Shown: piece by piece, positions 54,346 to 62,203 of the stretch | How the letters are laid out: the number at the start of each line of letters is the position of its first letter | Numbering within the stretch: the stretch's first letter is position 1 | Assembly (NCBI GenBank): GCA_020199835.1 | Contig: JAIVJV010000002.1 | Location: forward strand, 279,602-343,601 | Length of the DNA stretch: 64,000 nt | Source of the DNA: Acidobacteriota bacterium | GTDB taxonomy: Bacteria > Acidobacteriota > Blastocatellia > Pyrinomonadales > Pyrinomonadaceae | Reading direction: 5' to 3' | Made by a program: the position numbers and the translations under genes | Notes under the pieces: generated by a model | What the model was told of the DNA's origin: nothing | Database searches by the model: none | What the model saw: the letters and a program-made list of their open reading frames with translations, nothing else

Positions 54346-55674
54346 TTAAGAGAAAGAGAAGCCGAGTTGTGGGTTAACTGGTCTTTGGATGTTGCCTAGC
54401 GTGCGCGTGGCTTCGATAATTTTCCGAAAAAGCGAGACTATGACACCTTGGCCGATTGCTTCACCGGAGAGGATTTTTGAATCGGATAGCCGATAAGCAT
54501 CTGGTATCTGATGCAGCTTACGAATCTCATTCAAGGTGAGCCAACGAAAGTGCCCGCTTAGGTGTCGGTGTTTGACTACAGCTCCAGTCCCCTGTCCTGC
54601 CATATATCGCTTAGTGATGCAGGGAATTGATGTGCTTTCGTCTGAGAGTTGGGCGGATGCAAAGCCATTGCCTTTAGCTATCTGAGTTTTCCAGTGGTTG
54701 AAGAGCCAGGGTTTGGTTTCAGCCGTGAAGTATTCGCCTTCAAGGGTTGATTCATCGTCGCGGATACTGGCAAAGGTTCGCGATGCGGATACAGTTTCGG
54801 GCCATTGAAAATTTGATCCGGAATGGGCAACGATGACTGAGCGACGCCTGCCGGTTAGTTCTCCATACTGTCGGGGGTCGATGACTTTTGCTTCAACGGT
54901 GTAGCCGGCGCGTCTGAGGAAGTGTTGGATCATATAGCCTGCGCCACTTGTGAGATAGCCAGGGGCTTCTTCAATCAGGACGGTTGCGGGGTTCAGTCGC
55001 TGTATTATGAGTGCCGCCCAGATGGTAAGGTCGGAAAGCGGGTGGGCCTCAGGCGGTAGGGAACGGTCGCGTTTGGAACCTGTGACCTTGTCCCTGGTCC
55101 TTGCGGGTGAGTAGCATTCGCAAGCTATACCCATGGTCAATAATTCGACTTGTGGAAGTTCTTGCATGGGCGTGTCTTCAACGCTGAGGTTGAACATTTG
55201 AGCGTTGTGGTTGTTTTCGTAGATCTCGGCGTACTGTGAGTTTAGTTCGATAGCGAAGGCGGGTTTGTAGCCCGCAAGTCGCGCAGCCTCGGTTAATAAT
55301 CCCGCTCCGGCGTAGACGCTTCCTTCCTTTCCGTTTCGGCATCTGGTTGCTCGATGGAGTTCGGTTTGGGAGGGTGTCAGGATTATTTCGCCAGGGGCGA
55401 TGTAAACCTGAAGGGTATTGATTGAGCCAAAGGCTTCTGTGAGTGCGGAACTGTTGAGGTCGAGCACTGGTATTTGGCCGCGACGTTTGCTTGAAACGAC
55501 TCGCGGGCCATCTTTTGCAAGCCGGATTACTACGTGTGCTTTTTTGAATTCAATCTGGATGCGATTAGCGGGTTTGAAGCCGGCGTCACCGAGATGTTGG
55601 CCTTCGAGCCAGACGCGTGGTGCGTTTTTGTGATAGCCGAGCGTCGTGGTCGAGATGCGGGGAAAGATCGTCAT
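54346..55674 (-). CDS. C5-type DNA cytosine methyltransferase with SymE-like N-terminus
   Basis: 442 residues. From about residue 115 it follows the C5 methyltransferase order: SVYAGAGLLTEAARLAGYKPAFAIELNSQYAEIYENNH (SAM site, acidic strand), then motif IV-like MGIACECYSPART (near 187), motif VI-like VLIEEAPGYL (near 236), and motif VIII-like YGELTGRRRSVIVAHSG. The usual proline before the catalytic Cys is Ala here (ACEC), a divergence seen by eye. The first ~85 residues (VWLEGQHLGDAGFKPANRIQIEF) resemble the beta-barrel of SymE/AbrB-type proteins. It may protect element DNA from host restriction. There is no cognate nuclease next to it. Confidence 0.8.
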   Translation of the reverse strand: MTIFPRISTTTLGYHKNAPRVWLEGQHLGDAGFKPANRIQIEFKKAHVVIRLAKDGPRVVSSKRRGQIPVLDLNSSALTEAFGSINTLQVYIAPGEIILTPSQTELHRATRCRNGKEGSVYAGAGLLTEAARLAGYKPAFAIELNSQYAEIYENNHNAQMFNLSVEDTPMQELPQVELLTMGIACECYSPARTRDKVTGSKRDRSLPPEAHPLSDLTIWAALIIQRLNPATVLIEEAPGYLTSGAGYMIQHFLRRAGYTVEAKVIDPRQYGELTGRRRSVIVAHSGSNFQWPETVSASRTFASIRDDESTLEGEYFTAETKPWLFNHWKTQIAKGNGFASAQLSDESTSIPCITKRYMAGQGTGAVVKHRHLSGHFRWLTLNEIRKLHQIPDAYRLSDSKILSGEAIGQGVIVSLFRKIIEATRTLGNIQRPVNPQLGFSFS

Positions 55675-55799
55675 GGCTGACAGGTGCGCGCCGCTTCGTG
55701 TTTAGTGAAATCCTGTCTGTATGTCCCAGGGATCGGGAGCGGCATTCGAGCCGTGCGAGTTGTTGATGTTGGTGTCTGAAATCTTCGAAGCTGACCCGA

Positions 55800-56126
55800 T
55801 CACTGAAGTGCATTCGAGAGTTGCATGATCGCGCCCGCGAGGTCTCCACCTTCCCAATTCACTAATACGTTTCGCGCCGCGTGTTCAAGGTTCGATTCTT
55901 TTAGACTGATTCTGCTTGGCAAGAGGTGCGTCTGCTTGTTGCAGGCTGAATCTCGCCATTGGAGCAACGCATTAAAGAAATCATCGAAACTTTCGTTGAA
56001 CGGGTAGTCGATGTTCAAAGTAGCGAACAGCTCACCGCCTTTCGTGAAGTGACGCGAAATCTGTTCGGCTGCATAGATCAAACGATTCAACCCGATTTCA
56101 ACCGTCTCCTCAGTTGTTAGTGACAT
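55800..56126 (-). CDS. YPF-x-ESFD motif hypothetical protein, copy 2
   Basis: 108 residues from the ATG at 56126 (AAAGG 5 nt upstream; the frame opens 9 codons earlier). It has LNIDYPFNESFDDFFNALLQWRDSA, matching the motif in copy 1 at 53925-54335. The remainder is helical (GLNRLIYAAEQISRHF). Function unknown. Confidence 0.62.
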   Translation of the reverse strand: MSLTTEETVEIGLNRLIYAAEQISRHFTKGGELFATLNIDYPFNESFDDFFNALLQWRDSACNKQTHLLPSRISLKESNLEHAARNVLVNWEGGDLAGAIMQLSNALQ

Positions 56127-56194
56127 AAGTGCCTTTCTCGAACGCGGACTCAATCAGTGTGTATTTAGGATTTGGGTGGAGGATCTGTCGGACG

Positions 56195-56593
56195 TCAGCA
56201 GAAATCCGTTTGCAGGTCGTGTGGGATGGGGAATTCTGCGAGGCAGGACCGACATTCCAGGCGTTCGTTGCTTTCTGCGTCCTCATCGTAGATTTCGGAC
56301 CATCCGTGAATAAGAAGGATTCCGTTTTCGACTCTGGCGACCGCTCGCCAGGTGGTTTGGTGGGATAAATAACGGAATCCCTGTCCGTTGTCGGTTGGCT
56401 TCTTGCCGTTGTAATTGCAGTGAGGACAACGAAGAGTCAATGGAGATTGTTTTCTCGTTAGAATCGTTTGCTTGATTGTGGTCCAATCGGATTCAGCTCG
56501 GTGAAAGAGCTCCTCTAACTGATGTGGTTCAAGATCCATCGAATCGCAGATGGCGGTACGGATGTTGGTGTCTAAAGCTCCTGTGGCAAGCAT
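56195..56593 (-). CDS. Zinc-ribbon hypothetical protein
   Basis: 132 residues. A helical N-terminus (LDTNIRTAICDSMDLEPHQLEELF) is followed by CPHCNYNG, then a beta region and CRSCLAEFPIP, which together form a likely zinc ribbon. Between them, NGILLIHGWSEIYDEDA is beta-rich. Probably nucleic-acid-binding; family unknown. Confidence 0.62.
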   Translation of the reverse strand: MLATGALDTNIRTAICDSMDLEPHQLEELFHRAESDWTTIKQTILTRKQSPLTLRCPHCNYNGKKPTDNGQGFRYLSHQTTWRAVARVENGILLIHGWSEIYDEDAESNERLECRSCLAEFPIPHDLQTDFC

Positions 56594-56667
56594 TTCTGCA
56601 ATCAGGCGAGGGTATTAGAGATCGCTACGTTGCCACTGCTCAGTTTTGTTTAATGGTTTTGATGTTT

Positions 56668-56910
56668 TCATGATCGTATTCGGTGGGCCTTTGTTTCAAG
56701 AGTTCGGGCGAAGATGCAGTCTGGAGTCTCCCCTTCGTTCTTACGGGAGTCGCATGTATATGGACCATCACGATCATCGCCGCGTTGGAAGTCAAGGTTG
56801 TTGAGTTTTCCTTGACGCAGAAGTGTGGAAACTAACTCTTCGGCTTGTGTAGAGCTGGTTGCAAAGACTTCAACCTCAGCATACTCGGGGTGCTCCTGTG
56901 CGATTTGCAC
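56668..56910 (-). CDS. Small hypothetical protein, GTG start
   Basis: 80 residues. EHPEYAEVEVFATSSTQAEELVSTLL is helix-strand-like; the rest is acidic and basic mixed (DFQRGDDRDGPYTC). The frame is open 14 codons before the GTG at 56910 but a stop precedes them. The GTG lacks a strong ribosome-binding site. No family recognised. Confidence 0.45.
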   Translation of the reverse strand: MQIAQEHPEYAEVEVFATSSTQAEELVSTLLRQGKLNNLDFQRGDDRDGPYTCDSRKNEGETPDCIFARTLETKAHRIRS

Positions 56911-57004
56911 GATGAAGGACTCTGTTCGTGTTTGCGAGGTTTTGGCATATTAGTCCTCGAGCCAGAAGTCGATTGCGGCGGCCTGACAAAATCGTTGAAG
57001 GAAT

Positions 57005-57454
57005 CTAATGAGTCGCATGTTTGGTTCTGCGCGTTGTGATTGCGCAATATTCTTCCCATTCAGCGTCGGTTAAGTCGCTGCCGTCGCCGGTCTGAAGAAA
57101 AATCGCGCCGTTGCACATGGGTTTGTGAACAACGACCTGACCCGTTGAGAGTTGCAAGCTCGGTTGGTCACAGGTCTTGCCATGCGTACAGACGGTGGAA
57201 GCGCGTGAATCGCATCGGCCTAAGTAGTAAGCGCCAATGCCTACGCTAGTGAAGCTATGAACGGTCCTAAAGGTGGAGTCAAACATTTTTACGCGGAGGT
57301 GTCTGCCCCACTGGTTGCTGATTTCTCCGTAAACACGGCCGACGGTCTCAGTCGGGAATTCGCCTGGCCCACAAACGAAACCCACGGAGTCACCAAGCTT
57401 CGCGTCGAACAAATCGTTAGGAACGGGATACTGTGGCTTTTCGGAGTTTGCCAT
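57005..57454 (-). CDS. Hypothetical protein with beta-rich core and clustered cysteines
   Basis: 149 residues. It opens VPNDLFDAKLGDSVGFVCGPGEFP, a beta-rich part, then CDSRASTVCTHGKTC near residue 80-95. The GDSVGFV segment recalls the GDFVWFP segment of the 220-aa protein at 60446-61108, which may be a distant relative. Family unknown. Confidence 0.58.
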   Translation of the reverse strand: MANSEKPQYPVPNDLFDAKLGDSVGFVCGPGEFPTETVGRVYGEISNQWGRHLRVKMFDSTFRTVHSFTSVGIGAYYLGRCDSRASTVCTHGKTCDQPSLQLSTGQVVVHKPMCNGAIFLQTGDGSDLTDAEWEEYCAITTRRTKHATH

Positions 57455-57512
57455 GATGGTTTAGGACTTTAATTTCACGATCTGCGGTAGCCGCTGAATT
57501 TTTGGAACCGGT

Positions 57513-58415
57513 TTAAGTTGTGCGGGGATGATGGAGTCGGTATGAGTTGACGAGACGCGTGGGAGTTATGTGGGTATAGATGCAGGTGGTTGAAATGTCG
57601 GAGTGGCCCAGGAGGGCTTGAACGTGTTTGAGTTCCGCTCCATTGTGCAAAAGATGTGTAGCACAGGAATGTCTTAGGGTGTGAGGAGAAACTGAGGGAA
57701 GACCTGCGGCGTCGCCGTATTGGTTTAAGAGTGTCCAAAGCAGTTGGCGTGTGAGTGGCTTTCCGCGGTTGGTAAACAAATGCAAGTTGGGGATTGCGTA
57801 CGATGATGTGGTGTTGCGGTAATGTTTGATCGAATGGGCTGCACTCTTACCAAACGGAATAATTCTTTGCCGACTTCCCTTGCCATGAACGGTGACGAGA
57901 CCGCTGATCAGATCAATATCTTTATTGCGTAACGATACCAGCTCCGAAGCACGCAGACCTGTTGCGTACATTAGTTCGAGAATCGCACGGTCGCGGCGGC
58001 CAGTGTTGCAAGTGATGTCTGGAGTATTGAGCAAACGTTGTATTTCAGTTTCTGAGAGGACAGTGGGCAGATGTGTTGGTGGAGGGGGTGTTTCGAGGTT
58101 GTCACTGGGAGAGCTATCGATGTAATCGTCGAGTACGAGAAAAGCGTAGAAGCTGCGAATGGTGCCGGCAATTCGACGGACAGTGGAAGCAGAGAATCCG
58201 TTGAGTGTTAGTTGGGAGATAAATTCTTGTATATCACCGGCGCGAAGCTGATGAATCGGACGTGCCGATTGATAAGCGAAATGAGTGAGGCGTCTCAGGT
58301 CTCTACCGTAATTGTAAATAGTATTCTCGGAAAGACCTTTTTCTATTCTGAGATAACGCAAAAATAGCTTCGTGAGGGGAATTCCTTTAGGAATGTCAGA
58401 AGCTGCGGTCGCCAT
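57513..58415 (-). CDS. Xer-type tyrosine recombinase
   Basis: 300 residues. A core-binding domain (LRYLRIEKGLSENTIYNYGRDLRRL) is followed by the catalytic domain: ATGLRASELVSLR (first Arg, near residue 153), HTLRHSCATHLL (His and second Arg, near 245), and LGHSDISTTCIYTHI (last His and nucleophile Tyr, near 275). It matches XerC/XerD in length and motif spacing. It could integrate the element, excise it, or resolve dimers. Position near the right end of the conserved block is consistent with an integrase, but no att site was identified. Confidence 0.92.
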   Translation of the reverse strand: MATAASDIPKGIPLTKLFLRYLRIEKGLSENTIYNYGRDLRRLTHFAYQSARPIHQLRAGDIQEFISQLTLNGFSASTVRRIAGTIRSFYAFLVLDDYIDSSPSDNLETPPPPTHLPTVLSETEIQRLLNTPDITCNTGRRDRAILELMYATGLRASELVSLRNKDIDLISGLVTVHGKGSRQRIIPFGKSAAHSIKHYRNTTSSYAIPNLHLFTNRGKPLTRQLLWTLLNQYGDAAGLPSVSPHTLRHSCATHLLHNGAELKHVQALLGHSDISTTCIYTHITPTRLVNSYRLHHPRTT

Positions 58416-58431
58416 TACAAAAAAGGATTAC

Positions 58432-59061
58432 TTAAAAAAGCAGTGCGTTCGACTTAGCTAACTGTGTTTGCCACTGCGTTGGAGTGTCGGGCGGTGGTTC
58501 TTCGGTTCCTGTGCAAGTGGTGTAGTAATTTTTGCAGACGGGACAGGTGGTGTTGAGTTCTGTTTTTTGATGGGGTGTTTGCAATCGTGTCATGCAGGTG
58601 GTGATGATGTTTTTCGTTCGTCGAATGAATTCATGATCTGTCTCGGTGAAAGCGGGGGCGTTCTCTCGCTCGAAGTTTTCGACTTGCTGGAATGAATGGT
58701 TAGCTCGTTCGACGGTGGAAGTTGAAAGGTTGAAATCGGTAAAGGCGCGTTCTTTGACGTGAGCATTCTGATCGGTGTGCAAGACGACTGCGCCTTGGGT
58801 GTACGTGCCGGCGTGAGGCTTGTTCCAGACGAGTCCAGGTCGCTTTGGGTTGTTGGTCTGTGAGACGAGGCGTGTGCCATGTGACTTTTTGGTTTCGAGC
58901 CAATACCGCATAACACAGCGCAAGCGTCGTCCGTAGGGGTAGTCGCTGACGACGACGGCAGTTTCAGGTGATCGGGCGCCGATGATCAGAGTATTTGGTA
59001 GGGGATCTATTTGCGCCTGTGGAGTGTTTTGCTTGATGACTGCAATTATGTGTTCGTTCAT
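58432..59061 (-). CDS. Conserved hypothetical protein with CxxC motif
   Basis: 209 residues from the ATG at 59061 (GAGG 7-8 nt upstream); 33 more upstream codons are open but less likely. A middle region has SDYPYGRRLRCVMRYWLET, and HAGTYTQGAVVLHTDQN. Near the C-terminus, TCPVCKNYYTTC may bind a metal. No family recognised. It is 16 bp from the Xer gene start and probably co-transcribed with it. Confidence 0.6.
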   Translation of the reverse strand: MNEHIIAVIKQNTPQAQIDPLPNTLIIGARSPETAVVVSDYPYGRRLRCVMRYWLETKKSHGTRLVSQTNNPKRPGLVWNKPHAGTYTQGAVVLHTDQNAHVKERAFTDFNLSTSTVERANHSFQQVENFERENAPAFTETDHEFIRRTKNIITTCMTRLQTPHQKTELNTTCPVCKNYYTTCTGTEEPPPDTPTQWQTQLAKSNALLF

Positions 59062-59134
59062 TTGGTTACCTCGCGTTGCTATTTGAATTGTTAGCGGTGA
59101 ATGTGTTTGGACGGGGATGGGGGTGTATGCTCGT

Positions 59135-59950
59135 TTAGTTCGCGCGGGCGAGAGCGACACTATTAATCACAAGTTGGCGGTCGTTGAGACTCGGATGACG
59201 TTTACGTTCTAAGTTGTCAGCCGCGTAATCATTCCGAGTCGGATTGTGAGCCGACATCTGTTTTAGGATGAAGGCATATTGTTGGGACGGTAGTTGTAGA
59301 CGATGTAGAGCAATAGCGGCAATGACATCGTGGAAGAGTTCGAGTTGTCTGATGGTCTGAAAGTCTTCGAGTTTCCACGCCTTGATGAACCTATCCTTGA
59401 CAATATCTCTTGCCAGTTCATGTGCGACGAGTCCGTTGAGTTGAGCGCCAGTGGTATCCCGTTGCAGTAAATCGAGCAGTCCGGTTGAGATACCGATATA
59501 AGAAAATGCAACGGTTTGTAGGTTTGGGTAGTTGTTGCGATATATAAAAAAACGAACTGCGTGCTCGCGATGAAATAACCGGAGCAACGGGAGTGTTTGC
59601 TGTTGTAGGCGGTTGCACGTTTTGAAGTCGTCGACGATCGCTAGCTGAGCGAGCCAGGTTGCACGTGGAAAGGCTTCATCCCGAACGCTAGGAGAGACTG
59701 GTGTTGGAAGAACGGTAGTCAACCAAGTGTCGAATTGAAGAGGAGGGAGAGCGATAAGCTGCTGGATTATTACGTTTGGGTTGGTCGGATCGAAAGTCGT
59801 GGTGAGGTTCGTTGAAGGGGTGGTTACGAGAGGCTTTTGGCGATGTCCCGTCTGCGCGTTATTGGACAGGGCTGATAACAACAGCGCGGTGAGACATACA
59901 GAAATGATAAATACATAGCGGACAAGCGTGCGTGAAAGTGGGTTTGTCAT
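59135..59950 (-). CDS. Secreted M48-like peptidase homologue with degenerate zinc motif
   Basis: 271 residues. A signal anchor (VRYVFIISVCLTALLLSALS) leads to a domain with FSYIGISTGLLDLL, then LNGLVAHELARDIVKDRF and LELFHDVIAAIALHRL. This is the usual M48 pattern (HExxH then an E/D-containing third segment), but HELAR replaces HELAH, so the second zinc His is Arg. It is probably inactive or uses another ligand; the fold call is by motif order. A role near the T4SS envelope would be inference. Confidence 0.6.
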   Translation of the reverse strand: MTNPLSRTLVRYVFIISVCLTALLLSALSNNAQTGHRQKPLVTTPSTNLTTTFDPTNPNVIIQQLIALPPLQFDTWLTTVLPTPVSPSVRDEAFPRATWLAQLAIVDDFKTCNRLQQQTLPLLRLFHREHAVRFFIYRNNYPNLQTVAFSYIGISTGLLDLLQRDTTGAQLNGLVAHELARDIVKDRFIKAWKLEDFQTIRQLELFHDVIAAIALHRLQLPSQQYAFILKQMSAHNPTRNDYAADNLERKRHPSLNDRQLVINSVALARAN

Positions 59951-59991
59951 GGCGTTTGTGATTCCTGATTAGCCTTTATTTTGTAGTCTGC

Positions 59992-60228
59992 TTACCTCTC
60001 CTTTTTTGCGTGGGAGCGAAGATACGAATCGATGCTTTTGAGAATGAGGGATAAAGAAGGGGTAAAAGGAAGAGGGACCGCCGAGCGGGCTAAAGCGTGT
60101 TGAGGCCGGGCAGGGCCGAGACACTCATGTAAAAAATTATTAGCTGGCTCTGAGGTGTTTTCTAAGAGGGAGTTAAGGTAGGTTGATGCAACAGGGCCGT
60201 GCGGCCTGAGTGTTGTCTGTAGTTTCAT
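59992..60228 (-). CDS. Possible small coupled gene (78 aa)
   Basis: 78 residues. Its ATG overlaps the preceding gene's TGA (ATGA), which supports translation. Composition (LARSAVPLPFTPSLSLILKSIDSYL) suggests an amphipathic helix near the end. No family recognised. Confidence 0.38.
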   Translation of the reverse strand: MKLQTTLRPHGPVASTYLNSLLENTSEPANNFLHECLGPARPQHALARSAVPLPFTPSLSLILKSIDSYLRSHAKKER

Positions 60229-60446
60229 GGACCGTGCTCTGTCTCATCATTGGCAGTTGGCTCGTGGGGTCTCAGCCCCGCCTGAGCTGCGGCGAGAAGT
60301 TGGTCTACGCGGTTGAAGCATCTGGTTTGCTGTCGAGTCAATCGGGCATCACGCATCGAATAACCCCAAAGTCCCCTCACGACATAAAGGTGCTGGTCAC
60401 CTGTGATCTCTTTAAGGTGAGTGGTTGCGCGTTTAAGGATCGGCAT
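60225..60446 (-). CDS. Small coupled gene (73 aa)
   Basis: 73 residues. The start ATG overlaps the stop of the 220-aa gene as TAATG and its end overlaps the next start as ATGA, a coupled chain. HLYVVRGLWGYSMRDARL and RVDQLLAAAQAGL suggest a short alpha/beta protein. No family recognised. Confidence 0.5.
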   Translation of the reverse strand: MPILKRATTHLKEITGDQHLYVVRGLWGYSMRDARLTRQQTRCFNRVDQLLAAAQAGLRPHEPTANDETEHGP

Positions 60447-61108
60447 TATGCGGGCGCATCTGCTGAGTAAATGTTTTCGTTATGTTGGGAAGCTCCGCAA
60501 GCACAGCCTTTAGCTGTTAGCTCGCCTAGTTCGTTGCGCTCTAGATATGTATGACAGACGTGACAAGGACCGTCGAAAATATGCTCATCAAAACAGCCTT
60601 GACAGACTCTCATGTTGCAACCGTCGCAAAAGCGAATGGCTTCGCAGTCTTTGTGCTGACAATTCTGGCAGATTAGTTTGATGGGCCAGTATTCGTAAAC
60701 GCGGAAGGGGAGCCTGACGGTAACTCCTCGATGCGGTCCTGAAAGGTTACGCGAAAAAAACCAAACGCGACCTAAGAGTTTGTTGCCTGTGTCATGACAT
60801 TGATCAAGCCAGATCGCACTATCTAGGGAGCCGGAAAAATCACAATAACCGCCGCGAGTGATATGGAAGCTGGCGTCATTGGATTCCTTCATGGTTGTTT
60901 GCATCGATCCGTCGCTCAAATCGGAGGTGAAGCGACGGGGTCTGTCCTCGTTAGGGAACCAGACAAAATCACCGACGCGTGGACCATTACGTTTATTTAG
61001 CGCGTTGAGTCGCTGGCGTGCTAACTCAACGTCAACAACTGCGGGATTTGTGCCGTAGTCGTAGATTAGTGTTTGACTGTTTATATTGAACTCGGGGATG
61101 AGTAGCAT
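60446..61108 (-). CDS. Zinc-finger-containing hypothetical protein (DUF6908-like N-part)
   Basis: 220 residues. AAGGGG lies about 7 nt before the ATG. The N-terminal ~110 residues (PRVGDFVWFPNEDRPRRFTSD, GGYCDFSGSLDSAIW) resemble small beta-rich families found on elements (DUF6908-like, tentative). The C-terminal part has a dense cysteine/histidine cluster: CQNCQHKDCEAIRFCDGCN, CQGCFDEHIFDGPCHVCH, and CACG, like a B-box or treble-clef zinc module. It heads a three-gene coupled chain. Confidence 0.6.
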   Translation of the reverse strand: MLLIPEFNINSQTLIYDYGTNPAVVDVELARQRLNALNKRNGPRVGDFVWFPNEDRPRRFTSDLSDGSMQTTMKESNDASFHITRGGYCDFSGSLDSAIWLDQCHDTGNKLLGRVWFFSRNLSGPHRGVTVRLPFRVYEYWPIKLICQNCQHKDCEAIRFCDGCNMRVCQGCFDEHIFDGPCHVCHTYLERNELGELTAKGCACGASQHNENIYSADAPA

Positions 61109-61166
61109 TGGTGGACCCCTTCTCCCATGTTTTGCATTTGGTGATTGCCGCTTGTTACTGCGTTCC

Positions 61167-61556
61167 TTACGCGGCGTATAAGCGGTGCCAGGACGCTACG
61201 CTTTCGTCGCTTTTGGTTTGGCGGCGGTATTCGTTCCAGGGGATGAAACGATATAGGCCCAGGTTGACCCAGCGTTGAAAGCATTTCAGATCGACTCGAG
61301 GCTTTTGGCCGCGTTGATGGAAGACCATTGGGTAAGGTTCTATGTCTCGCTCGACCATCAGCTTGAAGCGATACCAGATACGGTCCCAGGTTTCATTTGT
61401 GTCGAAACCGATCAGCATGTAAGCCCGGACGTGTGATGGTGGGATGCCGGCTTTTTCGAGTGTGTTGATTCCGGCGAAGAATACTTGCTGATCTTTTAGG
61501 TTGTCCCACGCAGTGTAGACCACCCTACGATTGAAGGCTGTATTTCGGTATTGTTG
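61167..61556 (-). pseudogene. Radical SAM protein, C-terminal remnant
   Basis: About 118 residues after a GTG, plus 11 in-frame codons upstream that still look native (TAFNRRVVYTAWDNL). It carries the ends of radical SAM family proteins: AYMLIGFDTNETWDRIWYRF, YPMVFH, and CFQRWVNLGLYRFIPWNEY. The CxxxCxxC cluster and SAM domain are missing. The frame is cut by a TGA at 61557, exactly where the inverted-repeat array begins, so an insertion or deletion removed the 5' part. Probably inactive. Confidence 0.72.
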
Positions 61557-61560
61557 TCAC

Positions 61561-61756
61561 TTGAACCATTAATTTGCCGCCGCGGCAACTTAATGGTTCC
61601 AATAGCGCCCGGCAATTAATTGGTTCCAATTTTTCCAATTCTTCCAAAAAGTACAAACTACCCTAAATTCCTTCGTAAATTGTTACCCGCTGTTCTTTAG
61701 ACGCACTCGCGGCAACTTATTGGTTCCAAACGCACCGGCAATTTAATGGTTCCAAT
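61561..61756. repeat. Five-copy transposon-end-like repeat array
   Basis: Five copies of a ~22-bp unit with the core GGCAA-(C/T)TTAATGGTTCCAA. One inverted: 61561-61579. Four direct: 61582-61603, 61609-61630, 61709-61730 and 61735-61756. The direct copies form two pairs with 26-27 bp spacing, repeated 127 bp apart, and alternate between GCGGCAAC and CCGGCAAT starts. The inverted copy and the first direct copy form a head-to-head palindrome with a 3-bp gap or less. Multi-site ends are typical of Tn7/Mu/IS21-type transposases. No transposase gene is in the window. Confidence 0.7.
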
Positions 61757-62203
61757 TTCCGGAAAAGTACCAAAAGTGTCGTGAACTACTGCTTGCTATA
61801 GCTCCTCAACCGCTCTGTTAACTGCTTCGTAGCCAGCAGCGGCTTTTACGAAGCATCGGTGCTCGGCATCTGCGCCTTCCGTAAACACGATTTACAGCCT
61901 GCCGGATTGATTCTTGGAAGTCGAGGTCCGCAGTTCCGTGACGCATACCCTCTCCGTCCACAAAGTTCAACATCGGTTAAAGCGTGGGGTGAGAACGCCA
62001 AAAGAAGCGGTGTTGAAAGAAAGACCAATAGCGCTGTTGGCCGAAGCTTCTTTTTCTTTTTCTAAGTAATTGGGTTTGCTTGCATTTTGCTCAGTCATGG
62101 ATTAAAAAATCGCAACGCCTTATAACTCAACGTTCGACAGCTGTCCGTCTTTGGTCTGCCGATTCGACGATTTAGGCGTTAACCCACTTCAATAGGAACA
62201 GAT
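61757..62203. other. 447-bp gene-poor stretch right of the repeats
   Basis: Between the repeat array and the histidine kinase. No supported gene; short frames that are open here look random (one ends in a run of phenylalanine codons). A long pyrimidine run occurs at 62047-62065 but without a convincing hairpin in front of it. The promoter of the kinase gene should lie near 62080-62190. Confidence 0.4.

Noticed and set aside
61561..61756. CRISPR array
   Set aside because: The repeats are only ~22 bp, spacing is irregular (about 5 and 78 bp between units), and no cas gene is nearby.
61859..62065. Plus-strand frame of 68 codons left of the histidine kinase
   Set aside because: It ends in a run of phenylalanine codons from a pyrimidine tract and has no family likeness.
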